A stretch of 29,003 bases of DNA, from positions 1-29,003 of the forward strand of contig JAEYRW010000097.1 of NCBI GenBank assembly GCA_023435435.1. Direction: 5' to 3'. The DNA is from Bacillota bacterium. Lineage in GTDB: Bacteria > Bacillota > Clostridia > Christensenellales > Aristaeellaceae. A program made the position numbers and the translations under genes. Shown here piece by piece: positions 1-6,970 of this stretch (within the stretch, counting starts at the first letter, position 1; every line of letters begins with the position of its first letter). Under the pieces are notes generated by a model. That model worked only from the letters and a program-made list of their open reading frames with translations, searched no databases and had not been told where the DNA came from.

Positions 1-68
1 GGCCCAGACCCCGCGCCGCCGATTTTGTTGCATAGAGCCTGAAATCAGGTTCGGAGGCCAAGGAGACA

Positions 69-110
69 CACAAAAACGCGCCCGACGGGGCGCGTTGGCG
101 CGTTTTTGTG
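69..110. terminator. Bidirectional intrinsic terminator with nested hairpins
   Basis: The left arm at 69-82 and right arm at 97-110 form a perfect 14-bp inverted repeat ending in an A5/T5 run, so both strands carry a U-tract at the end of the stem. A second, mutually exclusive 8-bp stem (ACGCGCCC with GGGCGCGT) can form at its centre. The element lies just past the stop of the minus-strand gene at 123, so it most likely ends that operon. It could also end a plus-strand gene left of the window. Bases 1-68 show no recognisable gene. Confidence 0.75.
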
Positions 111-122
111 AAAAACCAAGGC

Positions 123-542
123 TTACGGAGTAGGCGCTTCTTCGGCGATGATGTCCCAGCGGATGCGGAACCGGTCGACGAGCCCGGCGTGGAACACCGA
201 ATAGAAGGTCTCGACCGGAGGAAGCGTCACGCGCCCGCCGTCTGAGAGCAAGTCAAAAATGCGCCGCGCTTCGGCGGCGGTGGGGGCCGTCGCGACAAGC
301 TTTATGTTACCGTTGCCGCCGTGTTTTTCAAGCACTTCGTCCGCGAGCAACACGGTAGTCTCCGCGATATCCATTTCCGCGTGGAGAATCCAGTCCCTCA
401 GGTTCTCGGGCGGTTGCGCGATCCCTTCGGGCACATAGTCGCCGTACGTGCGCGTCATGCGGGCTTCATGTCCGAAGGCTGCCGCGTAGAGCGCCATTGC
501 GTCTTTGCAGTCCCCCAAAAACGTCAGAGAAGGCGTAACCAC
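123..542 (-). CDS. VOC (glyoxalase-fold) family protein, PhnB-like
   Basis: This 139-residue protein matches the PhnB/YjdN type of the vicinal oxygen chelate superfamily. It opens with a PYLTF-like strand (VTPSLTF) followed by a helix of the C-x-x-A-x-x-x-Y-x-x-x-F kind, then a Y-G-D-Y-x-P segment. Near residues 106-130 it has the family's L-P-P-V-E-T-F-Y ... D-R-F-R-I-R-W-D-I ending. Such proteins are often annotated as glyoxalase or 3-demethylubiquinone methyltransferase-like, but their substrates are mostly unknown, so no reaction is assigned. The start is a GTG one base after the stop of the upstream gene, with AGGAAA just before it. Translational coupling with that gene is therefore likely. 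Family call is firm; function is open. Confidence 0.85.
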   Translation of the reverse strand: MVTPSLTFLGDCKDAMALYAAAFGHEARMTRTYGDYVPEGIAQPPENLRDWILHAEMDIAETTVLLADEVLEKHGGNGNIKLVATAPTAAEARRIFDLLSDGGRVTLPPVETFYSVFHAGLVDRFRIRWDIIAEEAPTP

Positions 543-543
543 G

Positions 544-879
544 TCAGTTTCCTGTTGCCGGGGTCGCGGTGGGCATCAGGCCGTTTTCGGTCAGGATGGA
601 TTCGTACGCCTCGATTTTCCGCTGGTACTCCTCATTTTCGCTCTGCGCGGCGTAGAGGTCCTGCTGGGCCGCGTTGAGCTCCTCCGTGATCGAGTTGAGC
701 GTGGATTCATCCGTGAGGGCCCTGAGCGTCTGGTTTTTCGTCTTGAGATCCGCGTTCTCGCTGTGCCACTGGTAGGCGAATGCGGAGACGCAGATGAGCG
801 CGAGCAGCAGCACGCCGCACGCCACCAAGAGGAGCGTAATCCTGGGGTCCCCTGTGGTCTTGGTCGTCGGTTTGGCCAT
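544..879 (-). CDS. Small single-pass membrane protein with coiled coil, function unknown
   Basis: This 111-residue protein has a short basic, polar N-terminus, one strongly hydrophobic segment at about residues 14-36, and then a charged, Gln/Glu/Asn-rich stretch at about residues 38-95 with heptad character (coiled coil). It ends in a Pro/Thr-rich tail. The layout resembles small bitopic proteins such as FtsL/DivIC or septum-initiator types, but no diagnostic motif was seen, so that is only a comparison of shape. The ATG start has a strong GGAGGG site about six bases upstream and sits just behind a good sigma-A promoter at 906-934. It is the first gene of a two-gene operon with the VOC protein. 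Confidence 0.75.
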   Translation of the reverse strand: MAKPTTKTTGDPRITLLLVACGVLLLALICVSAFAYQWHSENADLKTKNQTLRALTDESTLNSITEELNAAQQDLYAAQSENEEYQRKIEAYESILTENGLMPTATPATGN

Positions 880-905
880 TAAAATCCCTCCAATTTCATA
901 TGGGC

Positions 906-934
906 ATTATATAATGGAAGCACAATGTTTTCAA
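906..934 (-). promoter_or_regulatory. Sigma-A-type promoter for the membrane/VOC gene pair
   Basis: Read on the minus strand, this is TTGAAA (929-934), a 17-bp spacer, then TATAAT (906-911). It lies 27 bases upstream of the ATG at 879. It is back to back with the plus-strand promoter at 970-998, with about 35 bp between them. Confidence 0.85.
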
Positions 935-969
935 CCCGCAAAGTATGTATTTTCAATGAACAACGCGCA

Positions 970-998
970 TTGACTTTAGATTTCAGCACGGGTATAAT
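970..998 (+). promoter_or_regulatory. Sigma-A-type promoter for the sugar-activation operon
   Basis: TTGACT at 970-975, a 17-bp spacer and a perfect TATAAT at 993-998. Transcription should begin near 1005, about 23 bases before the ATG at 1028. The leader is too short for a riboswitch. Confidence 0.9.
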
Positions 999-1027
999 CG
1001 ATCTATCAGTTGTGAGAAGGTGAAACA

Positions 1028-1957
1028 ATGAATAAGCCCGTGCTCGTCGTACTGGCCGCCGGAATGGGCAGCCGGTTTGGCGGCGACAAACAGATTACCC
1101 CGGTGGACGGCCGGGGACATGTCATCATGGATTATTCCATCTTCGACGCCATGCGCGCCGGATTTTCCAAGGTCGTCATCGTCATCAAGCACGCCTTCGC
1201 GGACGATTTCATGAAAACCATCGGCGGACGCATCGCCAGGGTGTTTCCCGTCGAATATGCCTATCAGGAGCTCGACATGCTCCCGGCGGGCTTTTCTGTG
1301 CCGCAAGGGCGCGCAAAGCCCTGGGGCACCGCCCATGCCACGCTCTGCGCGAAAGAGGCGGTGGACGGCCCCTTCTGCGTCATCAACGCCGACGACTACT
1401 ACGGCGCATCCGCGTTTCAGAAGGCCTGCGGCTACCTTACCGCGGCGCGCCCGGAAAACGAGCACGCCATGATCGGCTACCGCATCGAAAACACGCTCAC
1501 GGAAAACGGTTCCGTGGCGCGCGGCGTTTGCGCGGTGGATGGGGAAATGAACCTCACGGGCGTCACCGAGCGCACCTATATTCTCCCTGCCGAGGGCGGC
1601 GCCAAGTATTCCGAGGACGGCGGGAGCAGCTTTACATTCATTCCCGCGGGGACGTTTGTCTCCATGAACATGTGGTGCTTCGGTCTCTCCATGATGGAAG
1701 AGATTGCGGCAGGGTTCTCCGATTTTCTCGGCGGGAATCTCCCCGCCAATCCTTTGAAGAGCGAGTATTTTCTGCCGTCCGTCCCCAACCGGCTGATTCG
1801 GGAAAAGGCTGCTTCGTTCCAGGTGCTCGGCACGGACGAAAAGTGGTACGGTATGACGTACAAGGACGATCTTCAGAAGGTCGTCGCCGCCATCGCGGAA
1901 ATGAAGCGCGCGGGCAAGTACCCGGACGAGCTGTGGAGGGACCCATGCGCGAAATAG
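1028..1957 (+). CDS. Sugar-phosphate nucleotidyltransferase family protein
   Basis: This 309-residue protein starts with the signature loop of NTP transferases: L-A-A-G-M-G-S-R-F-G-G-D-K at about residues 9-21. A metal-site-like N-A-D-D-Y-Y-G lies near residue 122. Family members transfer a nucleotidyl group from an NTP to a sugar-1-phosphate, giving an NDP-sugar plus pyrophosphate. The base and sugar specificity cannot be read here. It is first in the operon, with a GAGAAGG site before the ATG, and it overlaps the next gene, a NahK-like anomeric kinase, by 13 bp. That pairing suggests the kinase makes the sugar-1-phosphate that this enzyme activates. The pathway is inference; the family call is firm. 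Confidence 0.88.
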   Translation: MNKPVLVVLAAGMGSRFGGDKQITPVDGRGHVIMDYSIFDAMRAGFSKVVIVIKHAFADDFMKTIGGRIARVFPVEYAYQELDMLPAGFSVPQGRAKPWGTAHATLCAKEAVDGPFCVINADDYYGASAFQKACGYLTAARPENEHAMIGYRIENTLTENGSVARGVCAVDGEMNLTGVTERTYILPAEGGAKYSEDGGSSFTFIPAGTFVSMNMWCFGLSMMEEIAAGFSDFLGGNLPANPLKSEYFLPSVPNRLIREKAASFQVLGTDEKWYGMTYKDDLQKVVAAIAEMKRAGKYPDELWRDPCAK

Positions 1958-3000
1958 CCGCCCTTTTCCGTCTCGCAGGGGATGTCATCGACGTGCGTCC
2001 CTACGGCAACGGACACATCAACGAGACATACGTTGTTACCGCCACGAAAAAGCGCTACATTCTCCAGCGGATCAATCACCAGATTTTTAAGGACGTGCCC
2101 GCGCTCATGGAGAACATCGGCGCGGTTTCCGCCTATCTCGCCATGGCCGAGCCCGACCCGCGCCGCGTGCTCACCCCGGTCAGAACCCTCGACGGCGCGC
2201 TGTTCGCGCAGGCGGAGGGCGGCTACTTCCGGGTCTACGACTTCATCGAGGACAGCGTGTGTCTGGAATCTGTGCGCGACGCGGCGGATTTCGAAATGAG
2301 CGCCCGGGCGTTCGGCGGTTTCCAAAGGCGGCTTTCCGGCTTTCCGGCGGATACCCTCCACGAGACCATCGCGCGCTTTCACGACACGCCCAATCGCGTG
2401 CGGCTTTTGAAGGAAGCCATTCAGACGGATCCTCTTGGCCGCGCGAAAACGGTCCGGCGGGAGACGGACTTTGCCCTTGAGCGGGAGGCGGACGCGGCGC
2501 TCATGACGGACATGCTGGCGCAGGGTGCGCTTCCCCTGCGGGTGACGCATAATGACACCAAGCTCAACAACGTGCTTCTGGATGCGCGGACGCGCGAGCC
2601 CATGTGCGTCATCGACCTCGATACCGTGATGCCGGGTCTTGCGGGCAACGACTTCGGCGATTCCATCCGCTTCGGCGCCACCACTGGCGCGGAAGACGAG
2701 CGCGACCTCTCCAAGGTCAATTTTTCCCTGCCGCTTTTTGCGGCCTACGCGCGGGGCTACCTCGCCGCCTGCGGCGAAGGGCTCACCGAAAACGAAATCA
2801 TGACGCTCCCGGACGGCGCGCGGCTCATGACCTACGAATGCGGCGTGCGCTTCCTCACCGACCACATACTGGGCGACACCTACTTCAAAATCCATCGGGA
2901 AAACCAGAACCTCGACCGCTGCCGCACCCAGTTCAAGCTCGTCTCGGACATGGAGGCGGCGCGGAGCGCAATGCAAAAGACCATCGAATCCCTCGCGTAA
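1945..3000 (+). CDS. Phosphotransferase of the N-acetylhexosamine 1-kinase (NahK)-like type
   Basis: This 351-residue kinase has the aminoglycoside-phosphotransferase/choline-kinase fold. The catalytic loop H-N-D-T-K-L-N-N-V at residues 202-210 carries the presumed base D204 and metal ligand N208. The second metal site is in V-I-D-L-D-T-V-M-P-G (D224/D226), followed by G-N-D-F-G-D. The nucleotide-binding region includes Y-I-L-Q-R-I-N near residues 38-44. NahK relatives phosphorylate N-acetylhexosamines at C1. The substrate here is not proven, because many clostridial homologues are uncharacterised. The ATG at 1945 lies inside the end of the preceding nucleotidyltransferase gene; longer in-frame starts would read through that gene and are rejected. 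The operon context suggests sugar salvage to an NDP-sugar. Confidence 0.85.
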   Translation: MREIAALFRLAGDVIDVRPYGNGHINETYVVTATKKRYILQRINHQIFKDVPALMENIGAVSAYLAMAEPDPRRVLTPVRTLDGALFAQAEGGYFRVYDFIEDSVCLESVRDAADFEMSARAFGGFQRRLSGFPADTLHETIARFHDTPNRVRLLKEAIQTDPLGRAKTVRRETDFALEREADAALMTDMLAQGALPLRVTHNDTKLNNVLLDARTREPMCVIDLDTVMPGLAGNDFGDSIRFGATTGAEDERDLSKVNFSLPLFAAYARGYLAACGEGLTENEIMTLPDGARLMTYECGVRFLTDHILGDTYFKIHRENQNLDRCRTQFKLVSDMEAARSAMQKTIESLA

Positions 3001-3022
3001 TGCAAAAGAACGGAGGAATCCT

Positions 3023-3898
3023 ATGAGACTGGGCGCACTGGAGGCCGGCGGCACCAAAATGGTGTGCGCCATCGGCGACGAGAACGGAAATCTCTACGAG
3101 CGGGCGAGCTTTCCCACGCGCGAACCCAACGAGACCATGGGCGACGTGGCGGGCTTTTTCAAGGGCAAGAACATCGAGGCGCTCGGCATCGGCAGCTTCG
3201 GCCCGCTGAGCCTCGATCCCGCGGACCCTGCGTATGGCAGCATCACCACCACGCCGAAGCTCGATTGGCGGAACTACCCCCTGCGCGCGGCGCTGGCGGA
3301 GGCGCTTTCGGTTCCCGTGGGCATCGATACCGACGTCAACGCGGCGGCGCTGGGCGAGGCGATTCTGGGCGCGGGCCAGGGCGTCGATACCGTGATTTAC
3401 TTCACCATCGGAACCGGCATCGGCGGCGGTCTCTACGCGGGCGGCAGGCTGCACCATGGCCTGGTGCATCCCGAAATGGGCCATATCCTTCTCGCGCCCC
3501 ATCCCATGGACCCCACGCCCAAGGGCTTCTGCCCCTACCACGTGGGCTGCCTTGAGGGGCTGGCCTGCGGGGAATCCCTCAATCGGCGCTGGGGCGTGCC
3601 CTCCCGCACTCTGCCGGACGACCACGTTGCGTGGCAGATCGAAGCGGATTATCTGGCGCAGATGTGCGTAAGCGCCATCTGCATGCTCTCGCCGGGACGC
3701 ATTATCCTCGGCGGCGGCGTCATGCACCAACCAAACCTCATGGAGCGTACGCGTGCGATGACCCTGGAAAAGCTGGGGGGGTACGTGGCGCATCCCGCCG
3801 TCACCGAGCACATCGACACATACATCGTCCGGCCCGGCCTGGGCGACAACGCGGGTGCGGTGGGTTCGCTGCTGCTGGCGAAGGAAGCGCTGGGATGA
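3023..3898 (+). CDS. ROK family fructokinase
   Basis: This 291-residue ROK kinase has the N-terminal phosphate loop E-A-G-G-T-K (about residues 7-12), the catalytic region D-T-D-V-N-A-A-A (102-109) and the glycine-rich T-I-G-T-G-I-G-G-G (128-136). The zinc site is H154, C170, H173 and C176, in the fructokinase form F-C-P-Y-H-x-x-C-L-E-G. This form resembles the fructokinases of Bacillus and Streptococcus, which make fructose-6-phosphate with ATP. Mannose is a possible second substrate. A GGAGGA site lies six bases before the ATG. The stop overlaps the next start (ATGA), so translation is probably coupled. The protein is cytoplasmic. Confidence 0.9.
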   Translation: MRLGALEAGGTKMVCAIGDENGNLYERASFPTREPNETMGDVAGFFKGKNIEALGIGSFGPLSLDPADPAYGSITTTPKLDWRNYPLRAALAEALSVPVGIDTDVNAAALGEAILGAGQGVDTVIYFTIGTGIGGGLYAGGRLHHGLVHPEMGHILLAPHPMDPTPKGFCPYHVGCLEGLACGESLNRRWGVPSRTLPDDHVAWQIEADYLAQMCVSAICMLSPGRIILGGGVMHQPNLMERTRAMTLEKLGGYVAHPAVTEHIDTYIVRPGLGDNAGAVGSLLLAKEALG

Positions 3899-4548
3899 AG
3901 CTGCCCCCTCTGCGTTCGGCGGCGGACGTGAGAAATCTGGTGGACGAGGTCGGGCTCCTTCCGCTGTTCCGCTCCGACGTGCCGGGCTTCTCCGTGGAAG
4001 AACTGACGCCCGAGGAGTACTGGTTCAAGGACGGGGTCGAAGGCCCGTGGGAGTGGCGCGAACAGCTTGCCGCCTCGGGCGAGGCTGCCTACGCCAAGCT
4101 CTTTGCAAACAAGGCGGGGTTCGTGTCCCGTGCGCTCTACCCGCGCTTCTGCAACATGCGTCGGGAAGGCTACGACTTCGACGCGCGGGCGGAGGACGGC
4201 CTCGTCTCCGGCCGCGAGCGGAAGCTTTACGCCCTGGTGGAAAGCGGCCTTTCCATGGCTCACGAGCTGCGGAGCGCATACGGGGACAAGGGCTTTGAAT
4301 CCGCCGTCACGCGGCTCCAGATGCGCACCTATCTCGCCGTCGCGGGTTTCGACCGGCGGCGCGACCGCCACGGCGTTCCCTACGGCTGGGGCATTTCCAT
4401 CTACCGCACGGCGGAGGCCCAGTTCGGCGCGCTTTGCACGTCCGCCTACGAAGAAGCGCCGGGGGAATCGCAGGAACGAATCGTGGAAACACTCGAAAGG
4501 TATATGAGCCGCGCGGACGCCGAGCGCCTGATCGCGTACAAGGGGTGA
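3895..4548 (+). CDS. Uncharacterised protein, resembles proteins annotated as AlkZ-related
   Basis: This 217-residue protein has no signal peptide or membrane segment. It contains a W-F-x-x-x ... P-W-E-W-R-E segment (about residues 43-60), then F-A-N-K-A-G-F-V-S and Y-P-R-F-C-N-M-R-R-E-G-Y-D-F-D-A-R (about 75-100). I recall this pattern from a clostridial family labelled AlkZ-related or hypothetical. The link to the DNA glycosylase AlkZ is by memory of annotation only, and no repair function should be assumed. It starts at the ATG that overlaps the fructokinase stop by four bases; longer starts would lie within that gene. It has no obvious metabolic link to its operon neighbours. Confidence 0.7.
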   Translation: MKLPPLRSAADVRNLVDEVGLLPLFRSDVPGFSVEELTPEEYWFKDGVEGPWEWREQLAASGEAAYAKLFANKAGFVSRALYPRFCNMRREGYDFDARAEDGLVSGRERKLYALVESGLSMAHELRSAYGDKGFESAVTRLQMRTYLAVAGFDRRRDRHGVPYGWGISIYRTAEAQFGALCTSAYEEAPGESQERIVETLERYMSRADAERLIAYKG

Positions 4549-4553
4549 AAAGC

Positions 4554-5372
4554 ATGCCCGCCAAACAGAAACAAGGCTGGCTCGACCGCAATTGGCCCTT
4601 CCGCCATACCGCGGTGGGACTCAACAACGACACAAATCTCATTAAGGTCGTCGCCATGGTCACCATGCTTGTGGATCATCTTGGCGCGGCGATCTTCCCT
4701 CAGTATGCCGTGATGCGGATCATCGGGCGGATTGCCTTCCCGATTTACGCCTATTCCATCGCCGTGGGCTGCGTCTACACCCGCGACATGGGCCGCTATC
4801 TCCAGCGCATCGCGCTTCTGGCGCTCATTGCCCAGCCCATCTATGTGCTTGCGCTTAACCACACAAACGCCCTGATGACGGCGATCCCGTTCAAGACCGA
4901 TCCCTTCGGCGCGATTTTCAACTTCTATGTGTACAGCTGGAAGGACCCGAGCATTCTTCTTTCCCTGGCGGTGGGCATCGCGGCCATCTGGTCCGTGCGG
5001 GAGCGGCGGCTGTGGGTCACGGCGCTGATCATTCTGCTCACTTACCTCATGAACAATGCCCTCGACTACGGCATCCGGGGCGTATTCCTCATGCTGGTTC
5101 TGTACCTGTTCATCAACCGCTGGTACATCTCCCTCCCGGTGGTGGCGGCGTTCATGATCTATTGGGGCCTCGACGGTGCCCGGTACAACCTGTTCGGCGT
5201 GAGTTTTTCCACCCAGATGTTCGCGGTGCTGGCGTTGCCGTTCATCTACGTTCCCATGCGTTCGAACCTCAAGCTCAACAAGTGGGTGTTCTATGCCTTC
5301 TATCCGGCGCACCTGCTGCTGATCTATCTCATCGAAAGATGGCCGGACATTTCGGTCGCGCTGCTTAAGTGA
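4554..5372 (+). CDS. TraX family membrane protein
   Basis: This 272-residue polytopic protein has about seven or eight hydrophobic segments from residue 25 to the end. It has the TraX-type opening L-I-K-V-V-A-M-V-T-M-L-V-D-H followed by R-I-I-G-R-I-A-F-P-I-Y-A-Y, and ends with F-Y-A-F-Y-P-A-H-L-L-L-I-Y-L. TraX was first described as the F-pilin N-acetyltransferase. Chromosomal Gram-positive relatives are common and mostly uncharacterised, belonging to the broad acyltransferase-like membrane proteins. An acyl-transfer role at the membrane is plausible but unproven. The chosen ATG follows AAGGGGTG six bases after the previous stop; an earlier in-frame ATG at 4434 would overlap the preceding gene and is rejected. 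No conjugation genes are nearby. Confidence 0.85.
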   Translation: MPAKQKQGWLDRNWPFRHTAVGLNNDTNLIKVVAMVTMLVDHLGAAIFPQYAVMRIIGRIAFPIYAYSIAVGCVYTRDMGRYLQRIALLALIAQPIYVLALNHTNALMTAIPFKTDPFGAIFNFYVYSWKDPSILLSLAVGIAAIWSVRERRLWVTALIILLTYLMNNALDYGIRGVFLMLVLYLFINRWYISLPVVAAFMIYWGLDGARYNLFGVSFSTQMFAVLALPFIYVPMRSNLKLNKWVFYAFYPAHLLLIYLIERWPDISVALLK

Positions 5373-5379
5373 GGATTCA

Positions 5380-6207
5380 ATGGATTTTGATTTAAAAACG
5401 GAGGCGGGGAAGCGGACGCTCGTCGCGGCCCATCGCGGCGTCGCGGGCGGCAACATTCCCTGCAATACCATTCCGGCATACGAGGCGGCGCTCAGGCAGG
5501 GCGCGGACATGATCGAGATCGACGTGACGAGGAGCGCCGACGGCGTTCTGTATGTCTTTCACCCGGGCATGGAGCACGCGCACCTCTATTCCGCCCGGCG
5601 CATCTCCGAAATGACCAGCCGCGAGGTGGACATGCTCTACCTCGTCAATCAGGACCGGACGGCGACGCAATTCCGCGTCCCGCGCCTTTCCGATGTGCTG
5701 GAACGGTTTCGGGGCCGTTGCTTCATCAACATCGACAAGTTCTGGGACTGGCCGCGCGAGATTGCCCAGGCGGTGCGCGCGCTTGGCATGGAGGATCAGG
5801 CGCTTGTAAAGACCTCCGCCGATCCCAAGTGCTTCGATGCCGTGGAGGAGGTCGCGCCGGACATCCCGTACATGGTCATTGCGCGGGAGAAGGACGAATG
5901 CACGGACGCGCTTCTCAGGCGCAATCTCCGCTACGCGGGCGTGGAGGCGCTGTTTCAGAAAGATGCCGCGCCCATCGCGTCCCCCGCGTACATAGAGGAC
6001 ATGCATAAAAAAAGGCTCATCGTGTGGGCAAACGCCATCGTCTATGACCACAGGGTGGTGCTGGCGGGCGGGCACTCGGACGATGTCTCCGCGCCGGGCG
6101 ACGAGGAGGCTGGTTGGGGCTGGCTGGCGCGCCGGGGTTTCGACATCATCCAGACCGACTGGGTCATGCCGCTGATCGGCTGCCTCAGGCGGATGGGGAA
6201 GCGATAA
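5380..6207 (+). CDS. Glycerophosphodiester phosphodiesterase family protein
   Basis: This 275-residue protein has the GDPD TIM-barrel motifs: A-A-H-R-G at residues 16-20 (H18, R19), N-T-I-P-A-Y, the metal site E-I-D-V-T (E46, D48), then the second catalytic histidine in V-F-H (H61). The C-terminal G-F-D-I-I-Q-T-D-W also fits. The family hydrolyses glycerophosphodiesters to glycerol-3-phosphate and an alcohol. No signal peptide is visible, so it is probably cytosolic. It begins seven bases after the TraX stop with a GAGG site, and ends at the hairpin at 6213-6237, which closes the operon. Confidence 0.9.
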   Translation: MDFDLKTEAGKRTLVAAHRGVAGGNIPCNTIPAYEAALRQGADMIEIDVTRSADGVLYVFHPGMEHAHLYSARRISEMTSREVDMLYLVNQDRTATQFRVPRLSDVLERFRGRCFINIDKFWDWPREIAQAVRALGMEDQALVKTSADPKCFDAVEEVAPDIPYMVIAREKDECTDALLRRNLRYAGVEALFQKDAAPIASPAYIEDMHKKRLIVWANAIVYDHRVVLAGGHSDDVSAPGDEEAGWGWLARRGFDIIQTDWVMPLIGCLRRMGKR

Positions 6208-6240
6208 AAAGAGCGCCGCGGAGCAAATCCGCGGCGCAAA
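6206..6240. terminator. Intrinsic terminator between convergent genes
   Basis: A perfect 10-bp stem (6213-6222 with 6228-6237) has a GCAAA loop. On the minus strand the stem is followed by a TCTTTTT tract, which makes it a classic terminator for the histidine phosphatase. On the plus strand the downstream tract is AAAATCAT, so termination of the six-gene operon would rely mainly on the hairpin. Confidence 0.85.
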
Positions 6241-6241
6241 A

Positions 6242-6844
6242 TCATATTCCTTTGGCGTGCGATAAGCTGTTTACCCTTACGATCCTGCGCGTGCCGTCCT
6301 CCACGGTCCACTCGTGCAGACCCGTGTCCCCGCTGGCGAACCGGATGTCCGCGTCTACGGGCAGCCGCAAAAACGCGCGAAAGAGCTGGTTGATCATGCC
6401 TCCGTGGGAGACCACGGCCACCGTTTCTGCGGCGGGCGTTTCAAACATGATTCGTGAAAGCGCGCGTTCCGCGCGGAAACGGAATTCGAGCAGCGATTCC
6501 TGCTCATATGCCGCGGCATGAATGGGGACGTCGGGAACGCGGGAAAAGAGTTCCCCGGCGCGCGCCTTGTCGACGCCCGCGACGAGTCCGTTATTGAACT
6601 CCATGAGATCGTCGTCCAGTGCTGCGGGAAGCCCGCAGGCCGCGGCGACGGACGCCGCCGTCTGGCGCGCGCGCGTCAGCGGACTCGCGACGATCCGGCC
6701 GATTTTGTATTCCCGCGCAAGCCGCGCGGCGAGCGCCTCCGCCTGTCTGTGTCCCCGCGCGGTCAGCGGAAAATCCGCGCGTCCTTCGCAGACGTTCAGG
6801 ATGTCCGCCTCCGATTCTCCGTGCCGCACAATGATCATTCGCAT
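6242..6844 (-). CDS. Histidine phosphatase family protein (phosphoglycerate mutase-like)
   Basis: This 200-residue protein carries the family's catalytic motif R-H-G-E at residues 7-10 (phospho-histidine H8) and the second histidine in V-V-S-H-G-G-M near residue 150. The segment S-P-L-T-R-A-R-Q-T-A lies near residue 55. Members include phosphoglycerate mutases, alpha-ribazole phosphatase CobC and many broad phosphatases, so the substrate is not assigned. The ATG at 6844 is chosen over an upstream one at 6874 because a strong GGAGGTG lies at the right distance and the motif then begins at residue 7. The upstream start also lies at the promoter's -10 region. It is a single-gene unit with its own promoter and terminator. 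Confidence 0.88.
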   Translation of the reverse strand: MRMIIVRHGESEADILNVCEGRADFPLTARGHRQAEALAARLAREYKIGRIVASPLTRARQTAASVAAACGLPAALDDDLMEFNNGLVAGVDKARAGELFSRVPDVPIHAAAYEQESLLEFRFRAERALSRIMFETPAAETVAVVSHGGMINQLFRAFLRLPVDADIRFASGDTGLHEWTVEDGTRRIVRVNSLSHAKGI

Positions 6845-6864
6845 GACGCCACCTCCCTTTACCC

Positions 6865-6893
6865 ATCGTAACACCCACGGAGGCGGCGTTCAA
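6865..6893 (-). promoter_or_regulatory. Sigma-A-type promoter for the histidine phosphatase gene
   Basis: On the minus strand: TTGAAC (6888-6893), a 17-bp spacer and TACGAT (6865-6870), 20 bases before the ATG at 6844. It is divergent from, and 25 bp away from, the thyX promoter. Confidence 0.7.
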
Positions 6894-6917
6894 GTATGCA
6901 AATGCGGTTTTTCCGGA

Positions 6918-6946
6918 TTGCGTTCCCGGTCGTTTTATTGTATCAT
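6918..6946 (+). promoter_or_regulatory. Sigma-A-type promoter for thyX
   Basis: TTGCGT at 6918-6923, a 17-bp spacer and TATCAT at 6941-6946, 24 bases before the ATG at 6971. A GGGGAGAAG ribosome-binding site follows. Confidence 0.75.
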
Positions 6947-6970
6947 AGACGGAGCAAAGGGGAGAAGCAG

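Noticed and set aside
1873..3072. A 399-codon minus-strand frame opposite the NahK-like kinase gene
   Set aside because: There are no motifs, and the plus-strand gene here has clear catalytic residues.
4554..5372. Evidence of a conjugative element because of the TraX homologue
   Set aside because: No relaxase, type IV secretion, integrase or attachment-site sequences were found, and TraX-like proteins are common on chromosomes.
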